From contig CP141136.1 of assembly GCA_035236585.1 (NCBI GenBank), positions 53,523,136 to 53,587,135 on the forward strand: a stretch of 64,000 nucleotides of DNA. Reading direction: 5' to 3'. The DNA is from Warburgia ugandensis. Lineage: Eukaryota; Streptophyta; Magnoliopsida; Canellales; Canellaceae. The first letter of the stretch is position 1. Every line of letters starts with the position of its first letter. The notes beneath the pieces were generated by a model, which was not told where the DNA came from, did not search any database, and saw only the letters and a list, made by a program, of their open reading frames with translations. Both the position numbers and the translations under genes were made by a program. This document shows positions 24,143 to 34,789 of the stretch, in pieces.

Positions 24143-24700
24143 AAGGGGGGTTAATTGTTTGCCTTTTAGGATTTAGCCTGAAAGAGAGGTTGGTTTCCTC
24201 TTTTCAAATTAGCCAAAAATGGGAAGGAGGTGGTGGTTGGTGGTTTCCTCTCTTCATAGCTCATCACCTTCTAAACTAGTTTTCCACTTTCCTTCTGGCT
24301 TAGTTTACTCCATAGAGACTTCCAATTAAGGGGACTTTCCATCTCTTTTCCATATTTTCCTTTAACCCAAAGTTTCTTTTAAAGGACCATTCCATCTGCA
24401 CCATTAATCCTTGATGGGTGATCTAGACCGCTGAAATTTGATCTAAGCCATCTATGCCTCTTTTGGTTAATCTGCAAAACAAAAGACCAAATTAGAGTCA
24501 TCTAAATCATACATTAAGCATTTGATAAACTCTAATGATCATCTGACTGTTGATTTTGACAAATTAATGATTTGATGATTAATTAGAGCTATATTCAAAA
24601 TTGAGTTAAAAATTACATATTTGATCTGTTAGATGATCTAATTGAATGTTAAATTATGGGTATTTTAGCCAAAATTAAACTCTTAACAATATGTATACTT
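22810..24700. mobile_element. Unclassified retroelement/LTR-like insertion
   Basis: The stretch interrupts the CACTA gene. At 22832-22900 it carries AACCGCACGTGCATGG and TACGGGTCGATCCCATAGGG, a sequence type I associate with plant Ty3/gypsy LTRs and leaders. It also holds overlapping GC-richer open frames at 23500-24020 and a (GA)n tract. I could not find a TG...CA pair with matching duplications, so the limits are guesses. Confidence 0.35.
24063..24137. repeat. (GA)n microsatellite, about 37 units
   Basis: An uninterrupted GA dinucleotide run of about 75 bp. Its purity suggests recent expansion, and it is a candidate polymorphic marker. The open frame across it (Arg-Glu repeats) is an artefact of the repeat. 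Confidence 0.95.
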
Positions 24701-25539
24701 CATTGGTTGGAATTTCTTTTTTAAGGGGCACCGATTATCCTTCATGAACTTCTTCAGTAGGAGAATTGCATATAGCATTTGATGGAGATATAGGTGCATT
24801 GTAAGAATTTTATGTCAGGGATTGAGAAACTATCAAATATATTTGTTTTTATTTTCTAAACCAACTCATTGTAGGTCTCCTGATCTTAAATTGTAGGTAA
24901 AATTTTACTAAAGAATTTAAAAGGAATAATGCTGTGTTCCATACCCCTAACTCGATTAGAGTGGTCCTTCTTATTGCCCATGGCCTTATAGGATGTCATT
25001 GTTTGCGGCAATGCTACTTAGAGTTCTTATCCTTGTGCTTTTTTGGGTAAGAAAGTCCTGCAAAATTTAATTAAAAAGACATGATCATGTCATCTAAACA
25101 ATTGTACAAAATTGATAGACAAGTGGAACCACTTACAATTGGAGAACTAATTTGTGCAATAGTTTTATCTGAGAATATTTGGTTAGTATGACCCATGAAA
25201 TGTGCCATCTTCTAAAGTATGGAGCAATCAATGGGTTTCGTAGTCACAGCTTTCTTTTACTATCAAACAAGCTACTATAGTTAGAGAACAATATATATAT
25301 ATATATATATATAACTATAGTAGCAATAAATTGTCACATATGCTACTTCGTGCTCTTCTAAACAAGGGTAGCCCAACCTGGACAGGTGGTGCTACATATT
25401 AGTTTCATGCACCATTCTTCCTCTTGCACTCTTTGCTTGCACTTTTGTACATATGTAATGAAGTGTAATAATCAGATGTTACATATAATTAATTAAATGA
25501 AACATCATTTTCACATATACCTCAAATTCAACAAACATG
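24701..25539. other. Unassigned, probably intronic CACTA sequence
   Basis: It lies between the LTR-like insertion and the N-terminal TNP1-like exons. At 25269-25323 a (TA)n tract is flanked by GCTACTATAGTTA and its perfect complement TAACTATAGTAGC, forming a hairpin. No clear coding match. Confidence 0.4.
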
Positions 25540-26059
25540 CAGTTTTGTACAAATGCATTCCACACGTCTTGGTCAATTACATAGGAATAAATGGCAAGCA
25601 TTGTGTGCAGTCTCGACAAATCATTGACATATGGAGTTATATAATTGCGAACAAGGTAGTTCTTCCATTTTCTCCATTACTCACTAGCTCCTTGTAAAGC
25701 ACATGTCTTCTTTTGCTTAGGTAAGTCAAAGACAGTCTACAAGGTACACATCAAATTAGTATATTTGAAAATAAGATATGTTATAAGTTATATAATATAT
25801 TATTAATGTTTACCAACCTTCACTATTTTTCATATTGAATCCTTTTTCAAGGATGGCACAAGTCTTCAATCATCAACTGTTATAGAAACTATGCTTCTTA
25901 CTGTAGAGCAGGGAAAACTACTATAAGAAGTAGCATTCTCACCTATCTCTGCCCCCTATTATTATATTGGATAGTTTCTTTAATTCCCTTTGACTTTTTC
26001 ATGACAACCTTTTCCATTCTTGTTCGTCCTCTACCCTTTCTCTTTTGAGTAGTGCTCAT
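25540..26059 (-). pseudogene. CACTA/En-Spm TNP1-like ORF, N-terminal domain
   Basis: From an ATG at 26059 the minus strand reads KRKGRGRTRMEKV, KGIKETIQYNNRGQ and, after a one-base shift, IGENATSYSSF, VRSIVSITVDD, RLVPSLKKDSI. This is the conserved start of the plant En/Spm-type transposase-associated family (Ptta/En/Spm, Transposase_24). A second exon (about 25690 to 25540) reads WRKWKNYLVRNYITPY and YVIDQDVWNAFV, which fits the next block of that family. Stops and a frameshift show decay. The protein would bind the subterminal repeats. Confidence 0.75.
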
Positions 26060-27723
26060 CTTAGTCTCTTGTTCATGCCTTTCATTTTGCCCATATTCCT
26101 CATTTTAATATTGTTCTTATTTCATCTTTACTACAAACAAACAAAATGATATTAGAACAATGAGATAAAAAAGGCTACGTCATCCTTTTAAAGAAAACAA
26201 ACGGACATGACATAGGTCGTAAATAAATTGAAAGCATATAAGACAAAACATGCATGAAAATAGAAACTTTCTAAGTATAGATATTTCTAAAATTAAACTT
26301 TCTTAAAACTAAACCTATAAACTAACAAAACTATTCTGAAGATCAACAACTTTAAGTAATGAAACCTAAAACTAACATAGCATGCAATCAAACATATCAA
26401 TGAAGGGCAACTTCTAAATAAAGACTAATAATACAAATAAAGCATGTAATTAAAACTTAAGAGGAGTGCACATGATGCATATATGGTGTGCATGGGGATA
26501 AGAGAAAGAATGCCTAAAACAATCTAAAATGAAATGCATGAATTCTAGGACTATTGTGCATGGAGTTGTTGATATGTTTGTGCATGAAATATAAATAATA
26601 AGCAATCTAAATAAAAAAATCATAAAGCGAAGAAGAAAGGAACAAGAGCAATGAACTAATTAACCTCAATATTAAGAGTGCAACAACCAAAGAACCTAAG
26701 CAAGAGGGAATCGTGGAGGCTTGGAAGACAACATCCAAGAAGTAGCTAAGAGTTGTGGTCCTTACTTAAATTATCTAGCCTAGCCAAGATAATGAGAATT
26801 TTTATCCTAAATTAAAAAAGAAACTTAACTTTAATACAAGACATGTAAAAATGCTAAAATAAATCAACTTGAAAACTTTCCTAAAAACACACTTCCTAAA
26901 AGAATAAAATTTTCCTAAGATTAAAACATTCTAAATTTAGAACTTACCTAAATTAATTACTTCCTAAACATGGAAATTGAAAATTTCCTAAATGATGCAA
27001 CCAACTAATGGAGACTACTATACAAAGCTAAGCAACAATCCAATCATTCACCTTGCCATGAATTTAACAGACATCATTAAATAACAAATCTAATGGAAGT
27101 GCATCTAGAACCATGTGTATGACCATAGGATGGGATGCATGATTCTAGTGTGTTTCCTCACCATGAAATCTCAGAAATATTATGTAAAATATGTAAATGG
27201 CTAATGAAAGTGCATGGAGAGAAATAAACTACTAACTTTAAATTAAAAGAACAAGATCTAACAGCATGCTAAACACTCCTAAGATTGTGAACATGTTAAA
27301 AATCTATGTATTCAATCTCCTAAACTAGACATAAACTTGCATAAAAGAATAACATTTCAAGATCAAATATTACTAATTATATATCAAACTTTCACAACTT
27401 CAACCAAAACTCCTTAGAAACATGTGCATGAAGTACAAGAATGGTGCACACTATACATGAAGTAGGAGCACCATGCTTACATCATGTTAACCTAAAATGA
27501 GCATAGCAACAAATCAACGGTCCTCAATTAGAGTTTTGATTAGCATGTTCCCTATTAGAACCCTGGAATGGTTATTAGAGTTCTGATCAGTGACTGAACA
27601 ATAAGCACAGCAACAAATCAATGGTTCTCAATTAATTTATCAGCTTTCTAATAATCAGTGTTTCGATGTTAAAATTTTCAGAGTATCTTCACTTAATCAA
27701 AGTCAGGGTACATAATGGTGGCA
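26060..27723. other. Unassigned AT-rich DNA inside the CACTA span
   Basis: About 1.65 kb, more than 65% A+T by eye, with many AAAC/TAAA words and no readable protein match. It sits between the TNP1-like gene and the solo LTR and may be CACTA intergenic sequence. Nothing else is supported. Confidence 0.4.
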
Positions 27724-28129
27724 TTTGATGTCATGACCCAAATTTTTTAATATTATTATATCACTTTTACAACCACGATCAATCATGATGTTTACCATTT
27801 GCCAATCAGTTATAAATTGTTTATTTTGAAAATTAATATATGTTTAATGATATTAATAGATGGTTAGATGTTTAATCTCAATTAAAATATGAAACAAAGG
27901 AATTTGTAAGAAAAATCAGCATCATTAGATTCTACGCTCGAAATGGGCATTTGAAGATGAGGGGCATTTGTGTAATTTGAACTTAAAAGCAAAAAAGGGC
28001 TGAAAATGAAGGGGGTCATTTTGATAACGACACCCCCCCTTGCGTCATCTTCTTCCTTAGGTTAGGTGGTGCATAACACCGCCATACCTATACGGAGCAG
28101 CAAAAAATGGTGGCACCGCCTTCACCCTC

Positions 28130-28137
28130 TATAAAAA
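28130..28137 (+). promoter_or_regulatory. TATA box of the solo LTR
   Basis: CTCTATAAAAACCC lies about 400 bp from the LTR start. The inverted sister LTR has TATAAATA at the equivalent distance (53163-53170). The matched position in two separate insertions supports a real LTR promoter. Confidence 0.6.
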
Positions 28138-30586
28138 CCCTCTTCCCCTTTTCTCTTCGATTATCACCTCCCCCAACTCAAGCAAGGGTTTCTCCTTCAT
28201 CAGAAAGTCTTCCCCCCTCTGTTCTTCTTTTCTCCCACGACACAGGCGCCCACCAGAATTGGGTACGCCTCTTCCCTTCTCTTTTCTTCTCGCTGTCTCT
28301 TCCTTCTTCTTCCCTATGGCTTCACTCCATTTCTGCACTTCCAATGGGAGGGTTTCCAACAACACGATGGAATCGCACCCACCGGCAAGAAGGAGGGCCA
28401 TCTCCGACTGCCCAAGTAAGCCACCCATCTCCCTCTCTTATTTTCCCCTTTTCCTAGACCAGATCCATGCTGGATCTGGTGTTTCCCGGCCTAAAATCGC
28501 CAGAGAAAAATGATGGGTCTACCGACCCATCGAACCAGACATGCCCAGGGACGCCGCGTGTGATGCGCGCACAAAAAAACACTCCATAGCGTGGCATTCG
28601 AGTGATGCGACCGTGTGGGCGCAGTCCCAGTCTGACCAGGACGCACGAGCGCCCCGAGAGCTATGATGCGCGGGCGCACTTGCAAATGCATCCGCGCGAT
28701 GCCGTCCAAGACGCGCACCTTGGGGCCTTGTTTGGGAGTATTTACACGTGCGAACGTGGTCTCGGTTCGATTAGGATGCACACACGTCCCGGGAACCGTG
28801 ACATGCGGGCCCTATGCGGACAATTCTGGTTCGTATGTTGATGCGCGACACTAAAAATGCAATTAAGGAGACTATCTAACTCTAATCAATGATCCGAAAG
28901 AACAGTTGCATTCGTAATTATGACACGGACCTAATTGTACAATAAAAATTAGGATCAAAAGATTATTTTACATGAATATAGCCCAAAAACATATAAATCT
29001 CATAGATCTAAGATCAAAGATGATCAAAACTCATAGATTGATCCATTTGATATATTAGGAGATCAATATACCTAGATCAACCCTGAATTACATAAATTAA
29101 CCATTAAAAACCCACAAATCAGAGATCTATAACCTATAGTATAGATCTACCCGTTGATCTGTAAAATAGGAAATTATATTTGGATTCTTATTTCCAAATA
29201 ATATCCAAGACTTCACCAAGGTACGCTAGGACTCTCATTGAAGAGGGACACGAATTAAGTGAAAGTTAAGTGACAATAGTCGAGGTAGGTAGTCTAATAC
29301 TACTAAGTTTTCAAATGCATTCCAAACCCTAAATGATTTACTTGACTTTATTACTGTGTTTAATATGTTTTTTGAGATATGATGTTCTTATACAAGCATG
29401 TGGAATTGTCTTCATGAATTATGGACTTGAATGCGATTATTGGCATGAACAAGATTTTTATGCATTGTTTGCATGTTCTGAAAATCATTACATAAATTGC
29501 ATGATTTTCTATGATTGAGATTTGGAATCTTATATATATGTACTTTTTTGGGCTACTGAGCCTGGTGAGCACTATGCTGAGAGGTTATTATGTACGGGAT
29601 TGGCCTCCCGGCCTTTACCACCAAAAGGTGGATGGTATCTCTGTCAAAATGGCATTGTCCCTTCCCTGACTGTTGTGGTAAACAAGGACGACTACTGGAA
29701 GTGTTCACGGCACCCTTTCAGGGACATATCCATAGTCGCCGTGGAGGCTGTGGTGGACTGGTCTCTAGGTACCAGAGACACATGATTCCAGATGTGTTCT
29801 AGTTATGAGCATAGTGACCCTCTGATTTTGGTAATATCGCTATGCATATAGCATTGAGATGGTTGTAAATGAGTACTCGTGACCAGTCGGCTTGATGTGT
29901 TTGCCGAGAGATCATTTGCATGATACTTATAGTGATGCTAGCATCTGCTTTGAATGATGACTATTTTAAGAGTTTCATGATTATTATACTTTACTCATTG
30001 GTTTGATTTGTTGCTGAGATCTTATTACTTGGATCTATTGATTTCTATTTTATGATTTTAGTTATATTTAGAAGACTAGATTTGTGTACAGATTCCATAA
30101 TTGAAATTGCATCAATGAGCTTACATTTTATGCACCAATATGAATGATTACACAAAAAGGAATCATTAATGTTTTACATGGAAAGCTCCTTGAATTATGC
30201 ATATTGCATGACGAGTTTTCAAAATAGTAGTATCAAATCACCTACTGGGTATGAGGAATACTTGCCCAAATATATTATTTTTACAGATTAGCTCCACACA
30301 AGAGTAGGAGAAGCATCAAGAAATGTTAGTACTATGATCAAGTAAATGAAGAAAGAATAAGTATGAATGTATGTAAATTCTCTACCTTCTTAGACATATA
30401 CCTGTAATTATTACGGTTGGGCTGTAAGCTGTGACTGGATAGACTTGGGAAATATTTATGATTTGTCTTTATTTTTCAAAATTTTCTTATCCATCTTAAA
30501 AGAAAATGATACTCAAGGTTTTCAAAATGAATTTAAAATAAAAGATTTTCTGCTGCATTGCATTGTTTTTCTAAAAGTGTCTTCAA

Positions 30587-30670
30587 ATGGGGATTGATCC
30601 CGCCTTCGGAATTAGTTTTGCATTTAAAATGGGGATTGATCCCGCCTTCGGAATTAGTTTTGCATTTAAA
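30587..30670 (+). repeat. Perfect 42-bp tandem duplication near the LTR end
   Basis: The unit starts ATGGGGATTGATCCCGCC and ends TTTTGCATTTAAA. It occurs twice back to back (30587-30628 and 30629-30670) without a mismatch. It lies 28 bp inside the right end of the solo LTR. Confidence 0.95.
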
Positions 30671-30703
30671 AATGCATGCTAAAACCCGAGTCATCACATT
30701 TGA

Positions 30704-32376
30704 TCACCGGTCAAACATTGCTAGGTCCCTGTTCCATTACTATCTGATTGGATATCCAAGATCATCTGACCAATTTCTATCCAAATCTTTCAATTTATGT
30801 CATAGATTATTTAATTTGAGTTCTAAGTTTTCATCTATAATGTCTGATCATCAATCAAACATCACACGATCACTGTTTGAATAGTGACAGATTGGATGGC
30901 CTAGATTGTCTAATCTATTCACTTGTGGAATTTGATAAATTTGATCTATTCTATCAATGTAAGATTGGAACTAATTAATAGCATTTAATCATCTATCAGG
31001 CATTACTAGATACTGTCTATACAATGACTAATTGGACAATTGAGATTGTTTGATCAGTTATCTGGCCTGGATCAACAATTCAGTCTGATTCGAGCTTTAT
31101 TAGTTATATGTTTACTTATTTCTAAGCTTGGACTAAGAAATGGATGGCAAGATCATCTATATAACCTAGATCTAGCATGCAAATCTCCAAAAATGAAATC
31201 CAAAGTGGAATAGTGGTGTTGCTCACCTGAGATGGGGCTTTTCTATCGAGAAAGTCACCAAAGATGATTGTTTTTTAGGATGTCGAATGTCAAACTAATA
31301 TAGTCACCATGCATTCTATTTTTCCTAAAAAGCTAAAGTCTTATTATTCACTTATTAGCAAACAAACAAGGGGTTTTGATGTTGTCATTGATAGGGGAAA
31401 TGACAACGACATTGGATCTCTGATCTGAGATCTCCTCCTCATCGTTCTTCTCTCAACTTGATGGTGCTAGGGCTTGCAATTCACCAGCATTAATGGGGTT
31501 TTCTCGTGGCCAGCTTCTCCCCTCCCTCTCTTCCTTTTTTCCTTCTTCTTCCTCTCTCTTCTTCTCTCTATTGGGCTTTTTGCATCAGGTTTGGGAATAG
31601 ACCAAATGGTCTATTTTCACTTCTTTAAGTGGGGAAGAGGTGCCAATATCAAAATGGCCCTACTCCTTTAAGTTTTACTTTAAATTCTTTTAATTAATTA
31701 AAGTTGCATAATCATGAAATTTTTCTAGTTTCAAATATCAGGATTTTAGTTGAAATAAAATAAATTCCTTTTATGATGAATCTCCACCGTCTATTGACTA
31801 TTGATAGTGAATTTCTGTGAGTGGGGGCTACTTTTATGAAATTATTAATTTACCCTTTGTAAGAAAATCACAACTTATTCATCTCAAATTTGATTTCAGC
31901 AATCTTTGTGTTGTTGGATTCATTTTTTTTAGTACAATCCAATTATTTAGCAAGGTTCAACTAAGTAGCTTTCAAAACCTCAAGTTTATGGAAGTTTAGA
32001 CATGAAATTTTCTAATTTGCATTTTATTAAAATTAATTCAAAATAATTTTAAATGGAATTTAAAATTTGAGTTTATTACACATATATAGTATTCATCTTA
32101 CTTCAATCTATATGGCATATAACAAAAATAGCTAATTATAAATTTGAAATTATTGCAATTCACTAATACAATCCATACAGTCTCCTCATATATTGTTTTC
32201 AACCCAAGCACCCTCCTCACCATTATCATGCACATAATCCTACTAATTCACCAAGTACTTTGATTGATGGAATTGTCTTGGTAATACAAGGGTAATCTAT
32301 TTTAGTATATCTAAAGTCGTCTTAATCATAAAAATCCCTCAGACAAGATGATAAAATAGTTGACTATCTCTTATCA

Positions 32377-32379
<3 letters not shown>
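30704..32379. other. Unassigned CACTA-span DNA with degenerate repeats
   Basis: At 30704-31060 a motif like GATCAT-C-TCAAACATTGCTAGGTCC / TGTTTGAATAGTGACAGATTGGAT recurs about three times at 110-150 bp spacing, with strong divergence. At 31430-31580 there is a C/T-rich, leader-like stretch. No protein match. Confidence 0.4.
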
Positions 32380-32459
<80 letters not shown>

Positions 32460-32487
32460 TAAGTAAGATATGATTGCTGCAAGTAAG

Positions 32488-32527
<40 letters not shown>
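32380..32527. repeat. Compound microsatellite (TG)n ... (TA)n
   Basis: About 39 uninterrupted TG units (32380-32458) are followed, after a 34-bp spacer, by about 18 TA units (32492-32527). Purity suggests ongoing slippage. Confidence 0.95.
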
Positions 32528-32533
<6 letters not shown>

Positions 32534-32734
32534 ATAATTTATTAAGTGTGAATTCTTTCATTTTACATTTTGACGGAGCCAAGTACTGAAAGTGCGACAA
32601 TGCTTAAATTGTAGCCACTTCTATTTCTTTGCATAACTTGGATTTTTTTCCTTGAGGACATTCATATACTCACTATACACACACACACACACAAATTAAT
32701 GGAGAGATCAAAGAAAATATTACCATTAATAATT

Positions 32735-33148
32735 AATTTTTACCTAAGTGCATGATCCACTCAATCAATATATGGTTGGAATTCATCAACATTTTGCAAT
32801 ACATAAAGATTTGCCTAGTCCCATTCTTTATGGTCAATGGTCGATACACTATCACTCGATAGAGTTTCGTCAATCTTGAGATCATGAAATGCAACTGATT
32901 GTTTCTTTCTTGGGATTTAAGTACTTTGTGGAAAACGCCACTACTTCCTCTACAATATAACATTATGCTATACACCCCTCTCAATACCCCTACAATTATA
33001 GTTTTCAAGTTTTCACATTTTGAGCGTGGACAATGTATGGGATTATAATCGCCATCTACCTTAAGTGCAAAGTCTATGAATTTTTTTGTTTCCTTCTCAT
33101 ATTCTCTTTTCTTTTCTTTTTTGCAGTCATCTAAGCATATTTGTCCAT
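32735..33148 (-). pseudogene. CACTA TNP2 transposase, internally deleted
   Basis: From an ATG at 33148 the minus strand reads MDKYA, then EYEKETKKFIDFAL, DGDYNPIHCPRSKCENLK, which is the N-terminal Transpos_assoc domain with its CP-S-KC-N motif. Almost immediately afterwards (about 32990 to 32735), in shifting frames, come EGCIA, CYIVEEVVAFSTKYL, then ANLYVLQNVDEFQPYID, which is the C-terminal DUF4218 domain. In intact TNP2 these are separated by several hundred residues holding the transposase core. That core is missing here, so the copy cannot cut DNA. TNP2 lies nearest the 5' (right) end, as expected. Confidence 0.85.
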
Positions 33149-33427
33149 TATCTCAAGAAATTGAAGCAAATTTGTGTGTGGAGACTTGTTAGATATGAAA
33201 AGATTATATTAGGCATTTTACTAAACATTAAGCATACAAGATTTATAAGTACTTAAAATAACTAAATTACATGCATGTAAAAATTTTCAATTAACAATGA
33301 AAAAAGAAGCAAAATATGATAGATACATGCAAAAAGAAATATAACTTGAAAAAGAGAAGTTTCTAACTATAATGATGCAAAAATTCTTCAAACATGCACA
33401 CGCGGGCACACACACACATACATGTAC

Positions 33428-33464
33428 GTATGTATGTATGTATGTATGTATGTATGTATGTATG
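33428..33464. repeat. (TATG)n microsatellite
   Basis: About nine GTAT/TATG tetranucleotide units, preceded by a short CA-rich stretch (33405-33420). Confidence 0.9.
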
Positions 33465-33550
33465 AGACAAACAAAGAGACACTAATGAACACTAAAAAAT
33501 TGATATCGACCATTAATCTGCAAATGTAGCTCCAATTCATAGTTGGGATT

Positions 33551-33730
33551 TGGTTCATGATAACCACAATTCATAGTAGTAATTTTAAAGTTGTTTTCTG
33601 TAAACAACTTTAAAAGTATAGACTTTTAAAGTCGTCTTATGTAAATGACTTTTAAAGTCTATACTTTTAAAGTCATTTACAAAAAATGACTTTAAAAGTC
33701 ACTATTTTTAAAGTCATTTTTTTCAAACGA
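33551..33730. repeat. CACTA subterminal repeat array, right side
   Basis: Repeated TTTTAAAGTTGTTT / TTTTAAAGTCATTT units and their complements lie in close inverted pairs. It begins CACAATTCATAGTAGTAATT, which resembles the left terminus CACTACTACATAGTAGG in the same rather than the inverted orientation. This may be the start of a second, small related element, or a rearranged end. Confidence 0.65.
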
Positions 33731-33780
33731 CGTAAAAAACTAATATATTTTTTTACTTTAACTATATTTTATATTAGTAC

Positions 33781-34486
33781 CTTATGATATCTTACATAAA
33801 TACACAATGACTAATTTTTTATGATAGTCAGTGTTGATTCATGAATTCATTGAGCACATATACACATGCACACGTGTGCGCACGCACATGCACACGTATA
33901 AAACAAACACGTGAGCAAGTAAATCAAAGTATTTTTTAAAATAACTCCTCATTTGCCATCCTTTTATTACATATACCAAATGTTACATTTCATTAGATCT
34001 TATTAATACAAGATCATAATCAAAGAGCTAATTTGAAATGATTTCATCAAAATCTGGCCTCTTATTATTTAGCTAACACCACTTTAGGGGGAGAGAGGGT
34101 AAAACTTTAAGTTGATATTTCCTCGGCCAACTTGATAGTACTATTTTTCTTCATCAAATCCTAATTTTGGATGAGAACCACAAACCGTAATTTCTCCCTT
34201 TCTCCAATAGTGAGGGTTAGAGAGAGAAGCATTTGTTGTTTGTAATGAAACCCTACAATTTTTCTCAAATTATGATCATCTAACACACTCCTTAACCCTA
34301 TCATCTGTGGTGACAAGACCAACTTGATCTACAACATGCAAATAGAGAGAGTTGGTAACAAAAAGTCATGTGTGATAAAAAAGATGTTTTGTTTAACTTA
34401 TAATGTCTTTTATGCCACAAACAATCAAAATATCCAAAATGAAAAGCAAAAAGGATAACAGAACAGAGAGAGACACAAGGACCAGA
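33781..34486. other. Unexplained segment between CACTA array and copia tail
   Basis: About 700 bp with alternating CACACGTGTGCGCACGCAC-like sequence at 33867-33895 and no protein match. It is either 5' flanking DNA of the CACTA element, with its true terminus lost, or another insertion. It ends where the copia RNase H tail resumes. Confidence 0.4.
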
Positions 34487-34624
34487 GGATTGCTCTCTCT
34501 TACATATCCACCATGGATCAAATTGATGATCTATTTACCAAGGCTCATCTAGTTCATTGATTTCATTTTTCCTGCTCCAAACTTCAATTGCTGTCATTCT
34601 CAGCACCTTCAATTTAAGAGGAGA
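34487..34624 (+). pseudogene. Copia RNase H C-terminus (right part of the split element) and polypurine tract
   Basis: It reads IALSYISTMDQIDDLFTKAH and then CSKLQL-like residues, the invariant C-terminal tail of plant copia polyproteins (QLADLFTKAL). A polypurine tract, TTTAAGAGGAGA, directly precedes the LTR at 34625. The residues complete the domain cut at 18933, so the two pieces belong to one element split by an insertion of about 15.5 kb. Confidence 0.85.
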
Positions 34625-34763
34625 TGTTAGAGAAATTACAAGAGATTACAATAATATATATAGAGATTACCAGGATTATTTGTAAATATTCCGGGAATTC
34701 TATCTCCAATAATTAAAAATATTTCTATGTAATTATTCAATAAAAAATAACTTGAACTGCTTC
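34625..34763 (+). repeat. 3' LTR of the split copia element
   Basis: It starts TGTTAGAGAAATTACAAGAG and ends AACTTGAACTGCTTCA, matching 13492-13643. If the end is moved to TTTACA (34773), the next five bases are ATAAA, one mismatch from the ATATA that precedes the 5' LTR. That would be an eroded target duplication. Confidence 0.75.
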
Positions 34764-34789
34764 AAAATTTACAATAAATACCCAAAATG

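Larger units (their letters stand above)
27729..30698 (+). mobile_element. Solo LTR, 2970 bp, Ty3/gypsy-like, with TTTGA duplication
   Basis: It starts TGTCATGACCC and ends ACCCGAGTCATCACA, so it has TG...CA ends. The flanking bases are TTTGA at 27724-27728 and again at 30699-30703, a perfect 5-bp target duplication. TATAAAAA at 28130, about 400 bp from the start, followed by a C/T-rich stretch, fits an LTR promoter. A CpG-dense segment at 28500-28850 contrasts with the AT-rich surroundings. There is no internal domain or second LTR, so it is a solo LTR left by recombination. It is related, in opposite orientation, to the one at 49049-53583. The gypsy assignment is by end motif and size. Confidence 0.85.
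18934..33780 (-). mobile_element. CACTA (En/Spm) DNA transposon remnant, nested in copia (right end uncertain)
   Basis: The left end starts CACTACTACATAGTAGG, preceded by ACT (also the last bases of the interrupted copia codon), as expected for a CACTA element with a 3-bp target duplication. Subterminal repeats of TTTTAAAGTTGTTTA in both orientations occur at 18950-19145 and again at 33565-33725. Between them lie minus-strand remnants of TNP2 (right) and a TNP1-like gene (left), the standard CACTA gene order, so the element runs right to left. Later insertions inflate it. I could not find a complementary TAGTG terminus on the right; about 700 bp at 33780-34487 are unexplained. Confidence 0.75.

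Noticed and set aside
24004-24279. 91-codon ORF with a long Arg-Glu repeat
   Set aside because: It is produced by translating the (GA)n microsatellite; no start context or homology supports a protein.
28107-28457. 116-codon Ser/Pro-rich ORF
   Set aside because: It lies inside the solo LTR in the C/T-rich stretch after its TATA box; the composition explains the frame and no homology is seen.
32364-32600. ORF with His-Thr repeats
   Set aside because: An artefact of the (TG)n/(TA)n compound microsatellite.
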